Source of the DNA: Pseudomonadota bacterium
GTDB lineage: Bacteria > Pseudomonadota > Alphaproteobacteria > Caulobacterales > Caulobacteraceae
Reading direction: 5' to 3'
Assembly: GCA_018241995.1 (NCBI GenBank)
Contig: JAFECT010000017.1
Coordinates: 1 to 57,180, forward strand
DNA: 57,180 bases
Below are positions 24,169 to 33,191 of the stretch, piece after piece (the stretch's first letter is position 1; every line of letters begins with the position of its first letter). Below the pieces are notes generated by a model. It worked only from the letters and a program-made list of their open reading frames with translations. It was not told the DNA's origin and searched no databases. Made by a program: the position numbers and the translations under genes.

Positions 24169-24234
24169 ATGGGCGAACGGCCGGCGGCAATCGAGTATCG
24201 GGCGACACGCCGCACGGCGGTGCGACCCGCATGA
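24169..24234 (+). pseudogene. N-terminal relic of a seventh array copy, now a 21-codon leader
   Basis: ATG preceded by AGGGGG at 6 nt opens a 21-residue frame (MGERPAAIEYRATRRTAV...) ending in TGA that overlaps the ATG of the first full-length copy (ATGA). IEYRATRRTAV aligns with the conserved N-termini of the following proteins (VAYRATVSRAV, DYRTSVRRAL, TYRTTLARAL), so this appears to be the first codons of a deleted paralog. The first full copy has no ribosome binding site of its own, so the relic probably supplies translation by coupling. Confidence 0.5.
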
Positions 24235-24719
24235 AGCCGAAGGCCAAGCGCACTTATCGGACCACTCTGGCGCGCGCCCTGCTGGGCGTCGGCGTCGGGA
24301 CGCTGGTGGGAACCGGGGTAATCGCGGCGCTGGCGGGCGCGATGGTGCTGACCGGCGCAGTCGATCGTGGGCCGGGCCTGGGCGCCAGGTTCGCGGCCCT
24401 GCTCCTGCTCGCGGCGTTGGCCTGGTTGCTGGCGATGGGGCTGGTCTCGCCGCTGTGGTGGTGGCTGGACCGCAGGGGCCATAGGCGCTGGGTCAGCGGC
24501 GTGCTGGTCGGAGGCGCCGGCATGGGCCTGCTGGGCGCGGCGTGGTCGGCGCAGACCCTGCGAGCGATGCCGCTATCGGGCGGCTTCGTAGGGGGTCTCG
24601 GCTACTACCTGGGCGCCGCCGTCCTGACCCTGCTGTGCGCTGCGCTCGGCGCCGTCCTGGGCTGGATCGTCTGGCGCATCGCCTATCGCAAGGCGCCGAG
24701 CGTGGCGGAGGTGTTCTGA
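24231..24719 (+). CDS. Tandem-array four-helix membrane protein, copy 1
   Basis: 162 residues, no family recognised. Four hydrophobic helices (about 14-42, 52-78, 88-108, 118-150). A short basic N-terminus (TYRTTLARALLG), the hallmark cytoplasmic loop PLWWWLDRRGHRRW after helix 2, and the C-terminal WRIAYRKAPSVAEVF are shared with the five following genes. Positive residues at the N-terminus, loop and C-terminus predict both ends inside. Start overlaps the relic leader stop; the stop overlaps the next ATG (TGATG). Its last codons contain GGAGG 7 nt before the next start. Unknown function; the set may assemble as a hetero-oligomer. Confidence 0.8.
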   Translation: MKPKAKRTYRTTLARALLGVGVGTLVGTGVIAALAGAMVLTGAVDRGPGLGARFAALLLLAALAWLLAMGLVSPLWWWLDRRGHRRWVSGVLVGGAGMGLLGAAWSAQTLRAMPLSGGFVGGLGYYLGAAVLTLLCAALGAVLGWIVWRIAYRKAPSVAEVF

Positions 24720-25219
24720 TGGTGCGCCCCGAGCTCAGGCCCAAGGTCGCCTATCGGGCCACGGTCTCGCGCGCGGTGTTCGGGCTGGGGGCGGCGGCGG
24801 TCTGTGCGGGGCTGGTGTTCGGTGTGGCCCTGACCCTGGCCACCTTGAACATGGTGGCGATGACGCACCTGCCCCGGCCGGCGATCCCCTGGTGGGCGTG
24901 GCCGCGCCGCGCGTTCTTCTGCACCCTGGAGATGCTGCCCGTGGTCGCCCTGGCCGCCCCGATCTGGTGGGCGTTCGACCGCAAGGGGGTGCGCCAGTGG
25001 TGGGCGGCGCCGCTGGTCGGGGCGCTCACCTGCGGCCCCGGGGCGGTGCTGTTCATGCTGTTCACCCTCTACGCCGCGAAGGACAGTCCGCCGCCGGCGG
25101 ACTTCACGCTGGAGGTGCTGAGCTGGGCCGCCGCCACCGGCGCGGCCATGGGCCTGATCGCCTGGCGCATCGCCTATCGCCGGGAGCCGAAGGCGGCCGA
25201 CGCGGCGGAGGCGTTCTGA
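24719..25219 (+). CDS. Tandem-array four-helix membrane protein, copy 2
   Basis: 166 residues, paralog of copy 1 and closest to copy 3. Conserved blocks: YRATVSRAVFGLGA at the N-terminus, APIWWAFDRKGVRQWW after helix 2, and WRIAYRREPKAADAAEAF at the C-terminus, where a three-residue insertion (KAA) precedes the shared AEAF end. The loop between helices 1 and 2 is longer (MTHLPRPAIPWWAWPRRAF). Linked to both neighbours by TGATG overlaps. The GGAGG inside its final codons serves the next copy. Confidence 0.8.
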   Translation: MVRPELRPKVAYRATVSRAVFGLGAAAVCAGLVFGVALTLATLNMVAMTHLPRPAIPWWAWPRRAFFCTLEMLPVVALAAPIWWAFDRKGVRQWWAAPLVGALTCGPGAVLFMLFTLYAAKDSPPPADFTLEVLSWAAATGAAMGLIAWRIAYRREPKAADAAEAF

Positions 25220-25704
25220 TGTCGAAGGCAAAGGTCACCCGTCAGGCCACGGTGTCGCGGGCGATGATCGGGCTGGGGGCGGTGGCGGTCGGGGCTTCGG
25301 TCTTGCTGAGCGGGACGATCCTGGCCCTGGTGCGACTGGTTCCGGCCGGGGCGAACCCGTTCGCGGGCAGGCCCTGGTGGATCTGGCTGACGCTGCTGGC
25401 GACCTATGCCGTGGTGTTCCTGATGATCGAGGCGCTCGCCTTGCCCGTCTGGTGGGCGCTGGATCGGCGGGGCGTGCGGCAATGGTGGGTCGCGGCCCTG
25501 GTCGGCGGCTTAGGCGGAGGCGGGGCGGCGACGGCGCTCATGGCCTGGAGCCTCTATCGCAAGTCCATCGCCATGCCGCCGGGCGGCATGACCTGGCTGC
25601 TGGGCGCGCCGGCGCTGATCTCGGCCGTGGCCGGCGCGGTCATGGGGCTCGTCGTCTGGCGCATCGCCTATCGGCGCGTGCCGGATGCGGCGGAGGCGTT
25701 CTGA
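25219..25704 (+). CDS. Tandem-array four-helix membrane protein, copy 3
   Basis: 161 residues. RQATVSRAMIGLGAVAVGAS, LPVWWALDRRGVRQWWVAAL and WRIAYRRVPDAAEAF give the array signature. The N-terminus and hallmark loop nearly repeat those of copy 2 (TVSRA, RGVRQWW), suggesting these two come from the most recent duplication of the set. TGATG overlaps on both sides. Confidence 0.8.
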   Translation: MSKAKVTRQATVSRAMIGLGAVAVGASVLLSGTILALVRLVPAGANPFAGRPWWIWLTLLATYAVVFLMIEALALPVWWALDRRGVRQWWVAALVGGLGGGGAATALMAWSLYRKSIAMPPGGMTWLLGAPALISAVAGAVMGLVVWRIAYRRVPDAAEAF

Positions 25705-26156
25705 TGGGTGCGGTCGACCCCGACTATCGAACCAGTGTGCGCCGCGCCCTGGCGGCCATCGGCGTGACGACGGCCATGGCGAGCGCGGCCCTGACGCTCG
25801 GCAACTGGTTCATGCTGCGGGCGATCAAGCGGGTGGTGGCGCCGGGCGATCTGCTCACGATCGCACTGAACAGCGCCATGAACTGCCTTCTGACGACGGC
25901 GGTGGTTGCGCCTCTGTGGTGGTGGCTCGATCGCAGGGGGCATAGGCGCTGGCCCACGGCGGTGCTGGTCGGCGGGCTGGGCGGGGCCTTGATGCTGACT
26001 GAGATCGAACTGGCCGCCGGAGGGTGGCGCCTGGAAGGCCTGAACTACTTGACCCTTGGGGAGGCGGTCATGGGCGCGGTCGCGGGCGGCTTTGTCGGGC
26101 TGATCATGTGGCTCATCGCCTATCGGCGCGTGCCGGATGCCGCGGAGGCGTTCTGA
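25704..26156 (+). CDS. Tandem-array four-helix membrane protein, copy 4
   Basis: 150 residues, the shortest full copy. DYRTSVRRALAAIGV at the N-terminus, APLWWWLDRRGHRRWPTAVL after helix 2 (nearly the copy 1 loop) and WLIAYRRVPDAAEAF at the end, identical to copy 3 in its last ten residues. Copies 1 and 4 share WWWLDRRGHRRW while 2 and 3 share RGVRQWW, so the array seems built from two alternating types. TGATG overlaps on both sides. Confidence 0.8.
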   Translation: MGAVDPDYRTSVRRALAAIGVTTAMASAALTLGNWFMLRAIKRVVAPGDLLTIALNSAMNCLLTTAVVAPLWWWLDRRGHRRWPTAVLVGGLGGALMLTEIELAAGGWRLEGLNYLTLGEAVMGAVAGGFVGLIMWLIAYRRVPDAAEAF

Positions 26157-26662
26157 TGGGGGTGGGGACGGGCGGAACGGGCTATGTGACCACCAGGGGT
26201 CGGGCGGCGCTGGGGCTCGTCGCGGGTGTGGGGCTGTTCGTGCTGCTGACCGTGGTGGGCGTCACCATGGTGGCGCTGCTGCGCAAGAGCGGACCCCACG
26301 GTGCGAGATACGTGTCGACCATGGCCCTGGCCGTGGCGATGGTGGGAGGCGGCAGTTTCGCGGTCGCCGCCCTGTTCCTTCTGCCCTTGCTGTGGTGGCT
26401 GAACCGCCACGGCCGGCTCAGCGTCTGGTGGGCGGCGCTGCTCGGCGGAGCCTGCGCGGCGGTGATCATGCTTCTGGCGGTCGCGGCGTTCGGCGCGGCC
26501 GCGCTCGGCCGGTTCGGCGGGCTGACGCCAGAGCGGTATGTGCTGTTCCTCGGCCAATCGTGGAGCAAGTGCCTGTTCGCCGTGCTGTTCGGCGCCCTTG
26601 CAGGCGCCCTGGCCTGGCGGGTGGCGTACCGGCGGGGCGTCGATGTGGCGGGGGTGTTTTGA
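26156..26662 (+). CDS. Tandem-array four-helix membrane protein, copy 5 (divergent)
   Basis: 168 residues. The hallmark loop has decayed to LPLLWWLNRHGRLSVWWAAL, Asn replacing Asp and RLSV replacing HRRW, and the C-terminus is WRVAYRRGVDVAGVF. The N-terminus YVTTRGRAALGL keeps the pattern. Its final codons give GGGGG rather than GGAGG before the next start, still usable as ribosome binding site. TGATG overlaps at both ends. Confidence 0.78.
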   Translation: MGVGTGGTGYVTTRGRAALGLVAGVGLFVLLTVVGVTMVALLRKSGPHGARYVSTMALAVAMVGGGSFAVAALFLLPLLWWLNRHGRLSVWWAALLGGACAAVIMLLAVAAFGAAALGRFGGLTPERYVLFLGQSWSKCLFAVLFGALAGALAWRVAYRRGVDVAGVF

Positions 26663-27186
26663 TGGCGCCCGCCGATCCGCAGTCCAGAGATTCCATGCCC
26701 CAGACCGCCGCTCCGCCTCGCTATCAGACCACACCGCGTCGCGCGCTGCTTGCCGTGGGCGTGGTCTCGCTGACGATCACCGCGGTCTATGTGCTGACCA
26801 TTCTGGGGTTCATGGCGAACCAGCCGACGCCGCGGGACAACCCGCTGATCGTGGTCCTCCCCGTTTCGGCGCTCATCGTGGAGGTGGGCTGCCTGCTGGC
26901 GTTGGGGCTGTTGGCGCCGGTGTGGTGGCAGCTGGATCGGCGCGGGTTCCGGGGCTGGCCCGCGGGCGTGCTGGCCGGCGCCGTGCCCAGCAGCCTGGCA
27001 GGCGCGGCCTGGGCGCTGGCGACCTTCCACGACATCGTAGCGAAAGGGCAGGGGGCGGGGGGAGCCGTCGGCGTGGTGTTCTTCACCCTGATCAGTGCGA
27101 CGGTCGGCGCGGCCCTGGGCCTGTTGGCGTGGCGCATCGCGTACCGGCGGGTTCCGGAGGCGCCGGACGTGGCGGGGGTGTTCTGA
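26662..27186 (+). CDS. Tandem-array four-helix membrane protein, copy 6 (last)
   Basis: 174 residues. The N-terminal tail is extended (about 20 Pro/Ala/Gln-rich residues before RYQTTPRRALLAVGV). Loop APVWWQLDRRGFRGWPAGVL and C-terminus WRIAYRRVPEAPDVAGVF follow the pattern. Although no gene follows, the VAGVF end is kept, so the conserved tail is not only a ribosome binding site for a successor. No T-rich terminator is evident; a short repeat follows. Confidence 0.78.
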   Translation: MAPADPQSRDSMPQTAAPPRYQTTPRRALLAVGVVSLTITAVYVLTILGFMANQPTPRDNPLIVVLPVSALIVEVGCLLALGLLAPVWWQLDRRGFRGWPAGVLAGAVPSSLAGAAWALATFHDIVAKGQGAGGAVGVVFFTLISATVGAALGLLAWRIAYRRVPEAPDVAGVF

Positions 27187-27205
27187 GCCTCTCCTTCAAA
27201 CCTCC

Positions 27206-27323
27206 CGTCACCCTCGGGCGCCGTCCCGAGGGCCTATCTGTCCGCCGCAGGCCGAGCGGATCGCGGTCAACGCGGGTCGCGGGCTGAACCATGGGTCCTC
27301 GGCACGAGGCCGAGGATGACGGG
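27206..27323. repeat. Short intergenic repeat related to family D
   Basis: Begins GTCACCCTCGGGC and ends GCCGAGGATGACGG, with GGGTCCTCGGCACGAGGCC inside. Ends resemble the TCATCCTT/AAGGATGA ends of family D with a diverged core. The 250-bp gap after the array holds this and the promoter described next. Confidence 0.45.
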
Positions 27324-27381
27324 CCTTGGAAAGCGACTGTGCCTCAACCGCCACGCCGGCCCGCTCCCACGCCTCCCGCCC

Positions 27382-27409
27382 TTGCGCGACGCCGCATACC
27401 CCTGCTATC
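27382..27409 (+). promoter_or_regulatory. Promoter of the 31-codon gene
   Basis: TTGCGC, 16-bp spacer, GCTATC. The -10 hexamer fits the start of the Caulobacter -10 consensus GCTANAWC. The predicted transcript starts about 20 nt before the small gene's ATG. Confidence 0.5.
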
Positions 27410-27436
27410 CGCGCCGCCCCGAAGACGAGGACGGTG

Positions 27437-27532
27437 ATGTTCCGCACATCCCCCATGCAGCAGGTCGCCTACACGAACGGTCACAAGACCGGGCGCGAGG
27501 ACATCTGCGCGCGGGAGGGATGCGGGATCTGA
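27437..27532 (+). CDS. 31-residue small protein with its own transcription unit
   Basis: The frame MFRTSPMQQVAYTNGHKTGR... ends in REGCGI. It is hydrophilic, without membrane segment, and has two Cys five residues apart (ICAREGC), which could bind metal or be oxidised. GAGG lies about 7 nt upstream, a promoter about 30 nt upstream and an inverted-repeat terminator 28 nt after the stop. I know no family. It could alternatively be a small RNA with an incidental frame. Confidence 0.45.
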   Translation: MFRTSPMQQVAYTNGHKTGREDICAREGCGI

Positions 27533-27559
27533 GCCCCCAAGGCTTCGGTGTTTGAAAGC

Positions 27560-27592
27560 AACCCCTCCCGGCCCGGCCTGGAGGGGTTCTTC
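27560..27592 (+). terminator. Terminator after the 31-codon gene
   Basis: AACCCCTCC and GGAGGGGTT form a perfect 9-bp stem around an 11-nt loop, followed by CTTCG. The T-tract is poor. Confidence 0.6.
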
Positions 27593-27657
27593 GTATGCGG
27601 AGGGCGTCTTTCAGGTCCCGGCCGGGAGGCTGAAGATAGAAAGACAGGAGTGATCCC

Positions 27658-28878
<1,221 letters not shown>

Positions 28879-28940
28879 GGGGTGGTCGCCGGGCGGGCTT
28901 GGGGGCTCGTCCGGCGGCTGGCATCTGAACACTTGCCACG

Positions 28941-28973
28941 CCCGTTAGACGCCTTATCAATGCGTCTAACGGG
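28941..28973. promoter_or_regulatory. Perfect 12-bp dyad upstream of the McrBC operon
   Basis: CCCGTTAGACGC and GCGTCTAACGGG flank the 9-nt loop CTTATCAAT. GATACAATC just downstream could be a -10 box. The dyad lies about 90 nt before the mcrB start and has no T-tract, so an operator is more likely than a terminator. It also marks the point where base composition drops. Confidence 0.55.
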
Positions 28974-29059
28974 GATACAATCTTCGCGCGTGTGCGGCGA
29001 GGCATAACCCGCAACGTTCCGCAGATCAGAACGCGCCATTCTACACCGGAGGCTGCCGC

Positions 29060-31273
29060 GTGACCTCACTTCTAGACAACGGTGCGCTCAGGAGCGCGTA
29101 CGAACTATTCAGGCAAACCTATGCCGACGCGACCGGCCAGCGTTGGCGGCAGCGATACGAAGAGCAGCTCTCGATCGTCGGGGAAACGAAGGAAGAAGAC
29201 TGGTATCCAGAACATTTTCAGAGGTTTCTTTGGGAGTCGGACGGGGTCAGCGGCATTGGTCCGGGCAATGCGGTATCAGTGTCGGGGGCCTATGAGGACG
29301 CCGATCTTGCGGCCTATCTGCTTGAACTTCGGGACAAAGGCCTTCCCGATGAGCCGCAAGCCGCGGCGCTTGAATTGCAGCGGGCCTACGACACGATTCT
29401 AGATCGGGTTCGGCCGCGCTACACCCCGAAGCGGCCGCGTGCCCGGATAGCGCGGTTGTTGGCCGCGCTCTTTCCCAGGCACATGACGTGTCTAATGGAC
29501 GACCGGCGAACGTATCAGGTCCAGAGCCTGATAGGAGCAGCCAAGGCTCCAACAAACTGGATCGGTCAGAACCCGTTGATCCGTGCACGCCTCCGCGAAG
29601 CCCTCGAAGGGCTAGGTGGGGATGACGTAGATCATGCGATGTTCTGTTGGTTCCTGTGGGAGAGCCGCGTAGCGACCAAGCCGGACCTTGGTGCTGAAGT
29701 CGTCGGCGCCGGTCGGGTTCCAGTCGACGTTCCGGAATTTGCTATTCTTCCGGCATCGTCCCAGCGGCGTAGTCTATTTGCCGTTCAAAACAACGTCGCT
29801 CTGTTACTTGGCGTCGTTCGCGAGTGTGAGCAAGGCATCGGCAAGTCGGATCTAATCGACTTCATCTTACAGGAAGCGCCTCAGCTAAAAGAAACCAGCG
29901 CGAATATGGTGATTAATCAAGCGCTGGGCGGCGGATTGGGTCTGATCCGGTACTCTGACAACGCCTATTTTCCGACCGATCGCGGCCTGGAGTTCCTTAC
30001 CGCGACTCACCCAGGGCACATACTGCGTTCGCCACTGGTCGGCCGTGTCTTTGGGATGGGCCAGCTACTGCTCCGTCTGATGAATGGAGCCATGACCCAG
30101 CAGGATGCCGCCCGGTACCTGCAGTCGCTCGTCCCAACTTGGACGACGACGATGCCGGGATCCTACATTGTCCTTTGGGCGAAACAGGCGGGCTTGGTCG
30201 ATGCAGTCGTGCGCGAGGGCAAAACGTGGCTTACGCTCACAGACGACGGCGAAGACTACGCCTCTGCGCTGCCAGCAGACTTTGAACACCGGTGGCGGAT
30301 CTCCAATGAAGTCAACGATCGTGATGAGCTGGGTGAAAGCTTAGCGCCGCCAGAAATTTCGGCATCATCCTCCAAGTTGCCTGCGTACGGAGTGCAGGAC
30401 ATCATCGCCGATGGATGCTTCTTGCCGGCCGCTGAGATCGATGCCCTACTTGATCTGGCCCGGCGCAAGAAGAATCTCGTGCTTCAAGGTCCGCCTGGCA
30501 CCGGCAAGACTTGGCTTGCCCGACGTCTGGCGTACGCTCTCGTCGGTGCAAAGGACAGCGCGCGCGTGACGGCTGTACAGTTCCAGCCTTCGCTTTCATA
30601 CGAGGACTTTGTCCGGGGCTGGCGGCCGTATGCTGGGGAAGACGGGCGAGGGGCTTTGCGCCTCGCCGATGGGCTATTTCTGGACTGCGTAGCCGCGGCC
30701 CGCGCCGAGCCCGATGAAGACTTTGTAGTGGTCATCGAGGAGATCAATCGAGGCAATCCGGCACAAATTTTGGGCGAACTCCTAACGCTTCTCGAAGCGG
30801 ACAAGCGTGTAGAGAGCGAAGCGCTGCGTCTGGCGTACCCACGCCATTCTGACGAGCGCGTATATGTTCCACCGAACCTCCATGTCATAGGCACGATGAA
30901 CCTGGCCGACAGATCGCTCGCGCTCGTGGATATGGCGCTGCGCCGGCGGTTCGCCTTCCACACCTTGCGGCCGATGTTGAACGATGCATGGCGCGATTGG
31001 TGTGTGGCGGCTGGGGCGCCGGCAGGCTTGGTGGAAGCGATCGGGCAACGGTTTGGCGAGTTGAACGCCGCGATCGCGGAAGACATCCGACTGCGCGCAC
31101 AGTTCTGTGTGGGCCACAGCTTTGTAACGCCACCGAAGGCGGGCGTAGCAGACTGGACTAGTTGGTTTCAGGCGGTGGTCGACGCCGAAATTGGCCCACT
31201 ACTCGACGAGTATTGGTACGATGACATCGCGACTGCACAGACGCACAAAGACCTGCTGTCGCAGCCGCTGTGA
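29060..31273 (+). CDS. mcrB: McrB-like AAA+ GTPase subunit of a type IV restriction system
   Basis: 737 residues. The C-terminal AAA+ module has Walker A GPPGTGKT (477-484), Walker B VVVIEEINRGN (EE 560-561) and the McrB-type MNLADRSLALVD signature followed by ALRRRFAF. The N-terminal 450 residues would recognise DNA; they do not show the classic McrB DUF3578 pattern, and an internal winged-helix-like part (QNNVALLLGVVRECEQGIGK ... FPTDRGLEFL) resembles a restriction-associated helix-turn-helix. GTG start with GGAGG at 7 nt. It overlaps mcrC by GTGA. Predicted to translocate on modified phage DNA with McrC as nuclease. Codon use is less GC-rich than flanking genes. Confidence 0.88.
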   Translation: MTSLLDNGALRSAYELFRQTYADATGQRWRQRYEEQLSIVGETKEEDWYPEHFQRFLWESDGVSGIGPGNAVSVSGAYEDADLAAYLLELRDKGLPDEPQAAALELQRAYDTILDRVRPRYTPKRPRARIARLLAALFPRHMTCLMDDRRTYQVQSLIGAAKAPTNWIGQNPLIRARLREALEGLGGDDVDHAMFCWFLWESRVATKPDLGAEVVGAGRVPVDVPEFAILPASSQRRSLFAVQNNVALLLGVVRECEQGIGKSDLIDFILQEAPQLKETSANMVINQALGGGLGLIRYSDNAYFPTDRGLEFLTATHPGHILRSPLVGRVFGMGQLLLRLMNGAMTQQDAARYLQSLVPTWTTTMPGSYIVLWAKQAGLVDAVVREGKTWLTLTDDGEDYASALPADFEHRWRISNEVNDRDELGESLAPPEISASSSKLPAYGVQDIIADGCFLPAAEIDALLDLARRKKNLVLQGPPGTGKTWLARRLAYALVGAKDSARVTAVQFQPSLSYEDFVRGWRPYAGEDGRGALRLADGLFLDCVAAARAEPDEDFVVVIEEINRGNPAQILGELLTLLEADKRVESEALRLAYPRHSDERVYVPPNLHVIGTMNLADRSLALVDMALRRRFAFHTLRPMLNDAWRDWCVAAGAPAGLVEAIGQRFGELNAAIAEDIRLRAQFCVGHSFVTPPKAGVADWTSWFQAVVDAEIGPLLDEYWYDDIATAQTHKDLLSQPL

Positions 31274-32373
31274 GCGTGACAGCGACCCAGGAGCCTTGGA
31301 AGACTCATGCCGGCATTCCCGTCCGGAATTTATGGCTTTTGCTTATGTACGCCTCGGACTTGGCCGCCTTCGGGGAGCGGTTCGACGGCGTAGTAGAAGG
31401 CTCCGCCGACTTACCGGAATTGCTCGCGCGGCTCTTAGCTTGGGTGGTCGAGCGGCGTCTGAGGCAGAACTTGTCCCGTGCGTACGAGTCACGAGTCGCT
31501 GTGCTGCAGCGTGTTCGGGGTCGCATCGACTGGCTCCGGACGGAGGCTGGGCGGCATCTTGATCGCGGGCAGGTGGTCTGCCGGTTTGAGGAACTAACTT
31601 GCGACACGGCGCGCAATCGCCTCGTCCGCGCAGCGCTTGAGCAGATGGCATTGCGCGTGAGTAGTCGGGATGTTCAGCGACGCTGTCGCCGATTGGCTCG
31701 CCATCTCGAGGAGCTCGGTGTTAGGGCGGGGCGACCATCGCGAATCGAACTGGCGCGTGACCAGATCGCGCGACATGACGCCGATGACCGCGTGATGGTT
31801 AAGGTGGCAGAACTGGCGCTCGACGAGGTGTTGCCCAGCGAGACGCAGGGAGGCGTGAGCGCGACACGCCTCGACCGAGACGAAGCACTCTTGCGCCGGA
31901 TATTCGAGAAGGCGGTGGCCGGCTTCTATCGATACGAATTGCACGCTCGAGACGGGTGGACAGTATCGCCACAAAAAGCATTGAGCTGGAATGTCGCCAA
32001 GCAAAGTGCCGGCTTAAAGGCGTTTCTGCCCGGTATGAATGCTGATGTTCTATTGCAGCGAGCGCTGCCGTCGGGCGACGCATACCGCTTGATCGTGGAG
32101 ACCAAATTCACCAACGCCCTAACAAAAAATCTCTATCGCAAAGAAATATTCAAGAGCGCGCATCTCTATCAGCTCTATGCCTATCTGCAAACCCAGTCGG
32201 GGCGCAGCGACGTGTCGGCGGATACAGCCCGCGGCCTCCTGCTCTACCCTGTGGTTAATCAACATATCGACGAATGGGCGATGATTCAGGGTCATCGTAT
32301 CCGCCTGGCGACAATCGATCTGGCAGGCACTAGGGACGCCCTGCGAGCGCGTTTGCTGGAATTGGCTTTGTAA
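31270..32373 (+). CDS. mcrC: McrC-like nuclease subunit of a type IV restriction system
   Basis: 367 residues. HAGIPVRNLWLLLMYASDL at the N-terminus is typical of McrC (McrBC 5-methylcytosine system component). The PD-(D/E)xK nuclease centre is Asp259 (GMNADVLLQ) with Glu277-Thr-Lys279 (LIVETKF). It associates with McrB, stimulates GTP hydrolysis and cuts modified DNA. GTG start in a GTGA overlap with mcrB. It converges with the GIY-YIG gene. Confidence 0.88.
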   Translation: MSVTATQEPWKTHAGIPVRNLWLLLMYASDLAAFGERFDGVVEGSADLPELLARLLAWVVERRLRQNLSRAYESRVAVLQRVRGRIDWLRTEAGRHLDRGQVVCRFEELTCDTARNRLVRAALEQMALRVSSRDVQRRCRRLARHLEELGVRAGRPSRIELARDQIARHDADDRVMVKVAELALDEVLPSETQGGVSATRLDRDEALLRRIFEKAVAGFYRYELHARDGWTVSPQKALSWNVAKQSAGLKAFLPGMNADVLLQRALPSGDAYRLIVETKFTNALTKNLYRKEIFKSAHLYQLYAYLQTQSGRSDVSADTARGLLLYPVVNQHIDEWAMIQGHRIRLATIDLAGTRDALRARLLELAL

Positions 32374-32480
32374 GCCCACGGCTAACTGCGCGACCGGCGG
32401 TCGCCGCCGGGAACTCGCCGCAATCAGCAGCGATCATCCGCTCCGCATAGCCGACTTGGAAGGCGGGGCCGATATCGCAG

Positions 32481-33185
32481 TTAGACTTCTTCCCCGGCCT
32501 CCACATCATCAACGCTCGCCGCACCGCCAAGCGCTTCATAGCGTCGGTCGGCGAGCCACTGCAGGCGTTTCGCTTGAGTCAGAAGCACTCGACGCAGGCC
32601 GCCCTGGACCTTCCGTTCGGAGATAACTTGCGCCAGCCGAGAGATGATCAGAGCCCGCCGGGCAATCCGGAAGTCGGGATGAGATCTGAGTTCGTACACG
32701 CGGTCTGATACGATCCTCCCCCGGAGCGACGGCGGCTGATCGACGACAAGTTGGCCTGGTGGCGGATCCTTTTCGTTTAGGATCGCCTTAAACTCGGATT
32801 GCTCGACGCAGTTCGACGTGATCAGACGTTCGAGCGCGTCCAGATGTTCTCGCGCCCCTCGATCCTTGTTTGGCGTGTCCTGAAATTGAGGGAGCGGCCA
32901 AACCTCGATCTCGAAGACTTCAAAAGGATCGAGGACAGACATCGCGACCGCGTCGGTACGCTGGTTGGTCAGGTGCCGTCGTATGCGCGTGCGAAGCATC
33001 TCGTTGGTCTGGCCGACGTAGATCGGTTCCCCGTCGTAGTCGAAGAAGGCGTAGACACCCCATTTGAAGTTGCCGACGCGCGATTTCTCGTCGCCGAAGG
33101 GCGCGTCCAGAAACGCTGCAAGGTTGGCGCGCAGATCTTCCGTCTCAAAAGGCGGGACGTTTGTCCCATCTGGCCTCTTGCTCAT
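32481..33185 (-). CDS. GIY-YIG nuclease, probable restriction endonuclease of the RM operon
   Basis: 234 residues. The GIY-YIG domain (43-120) shows GVYAFFDYDGEPIYVGQT (43-60), the following RTRIRRHL with the catalytic Arg and His, and a Glu in EHLDALERL. The C-terminal 120 residues (DFRIARRALIISRLAQV ... VLLTQAKRLQWLADRRYEAL) are helical, possibly for target recognition. It begins 6 nt after the methyltransferase stop, so the pair is a type II restriction-modification unit like the Eco29kI group, though sequence resemblance beyond the GIY-YIG core is not evident. Specificity unknown. Confidence 0.8.
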   Translation of the reverse strand: MSKRPDGTNVPPFETEDLRANLAAFLDAPFGDEKSRVGNFKWGVYAFFDYDGEPIYVGQTNEMLRTRIRRHLTNQRTDAVAMSVLDPFEVFEIEVWPLPQFQDTPNKDRGAREHLDALERLITSNCVEQSEFKAILNEKDPPPGQLVVDQPPSLRGRIVSDRVYELRSHPDFRIARRALIISRLAQVISERKVQGGLRRVLLTQAKRLQWLADRRYEALGGAASVDDVEAGEEV

Positions 33186-33191
33186 CAGCGC

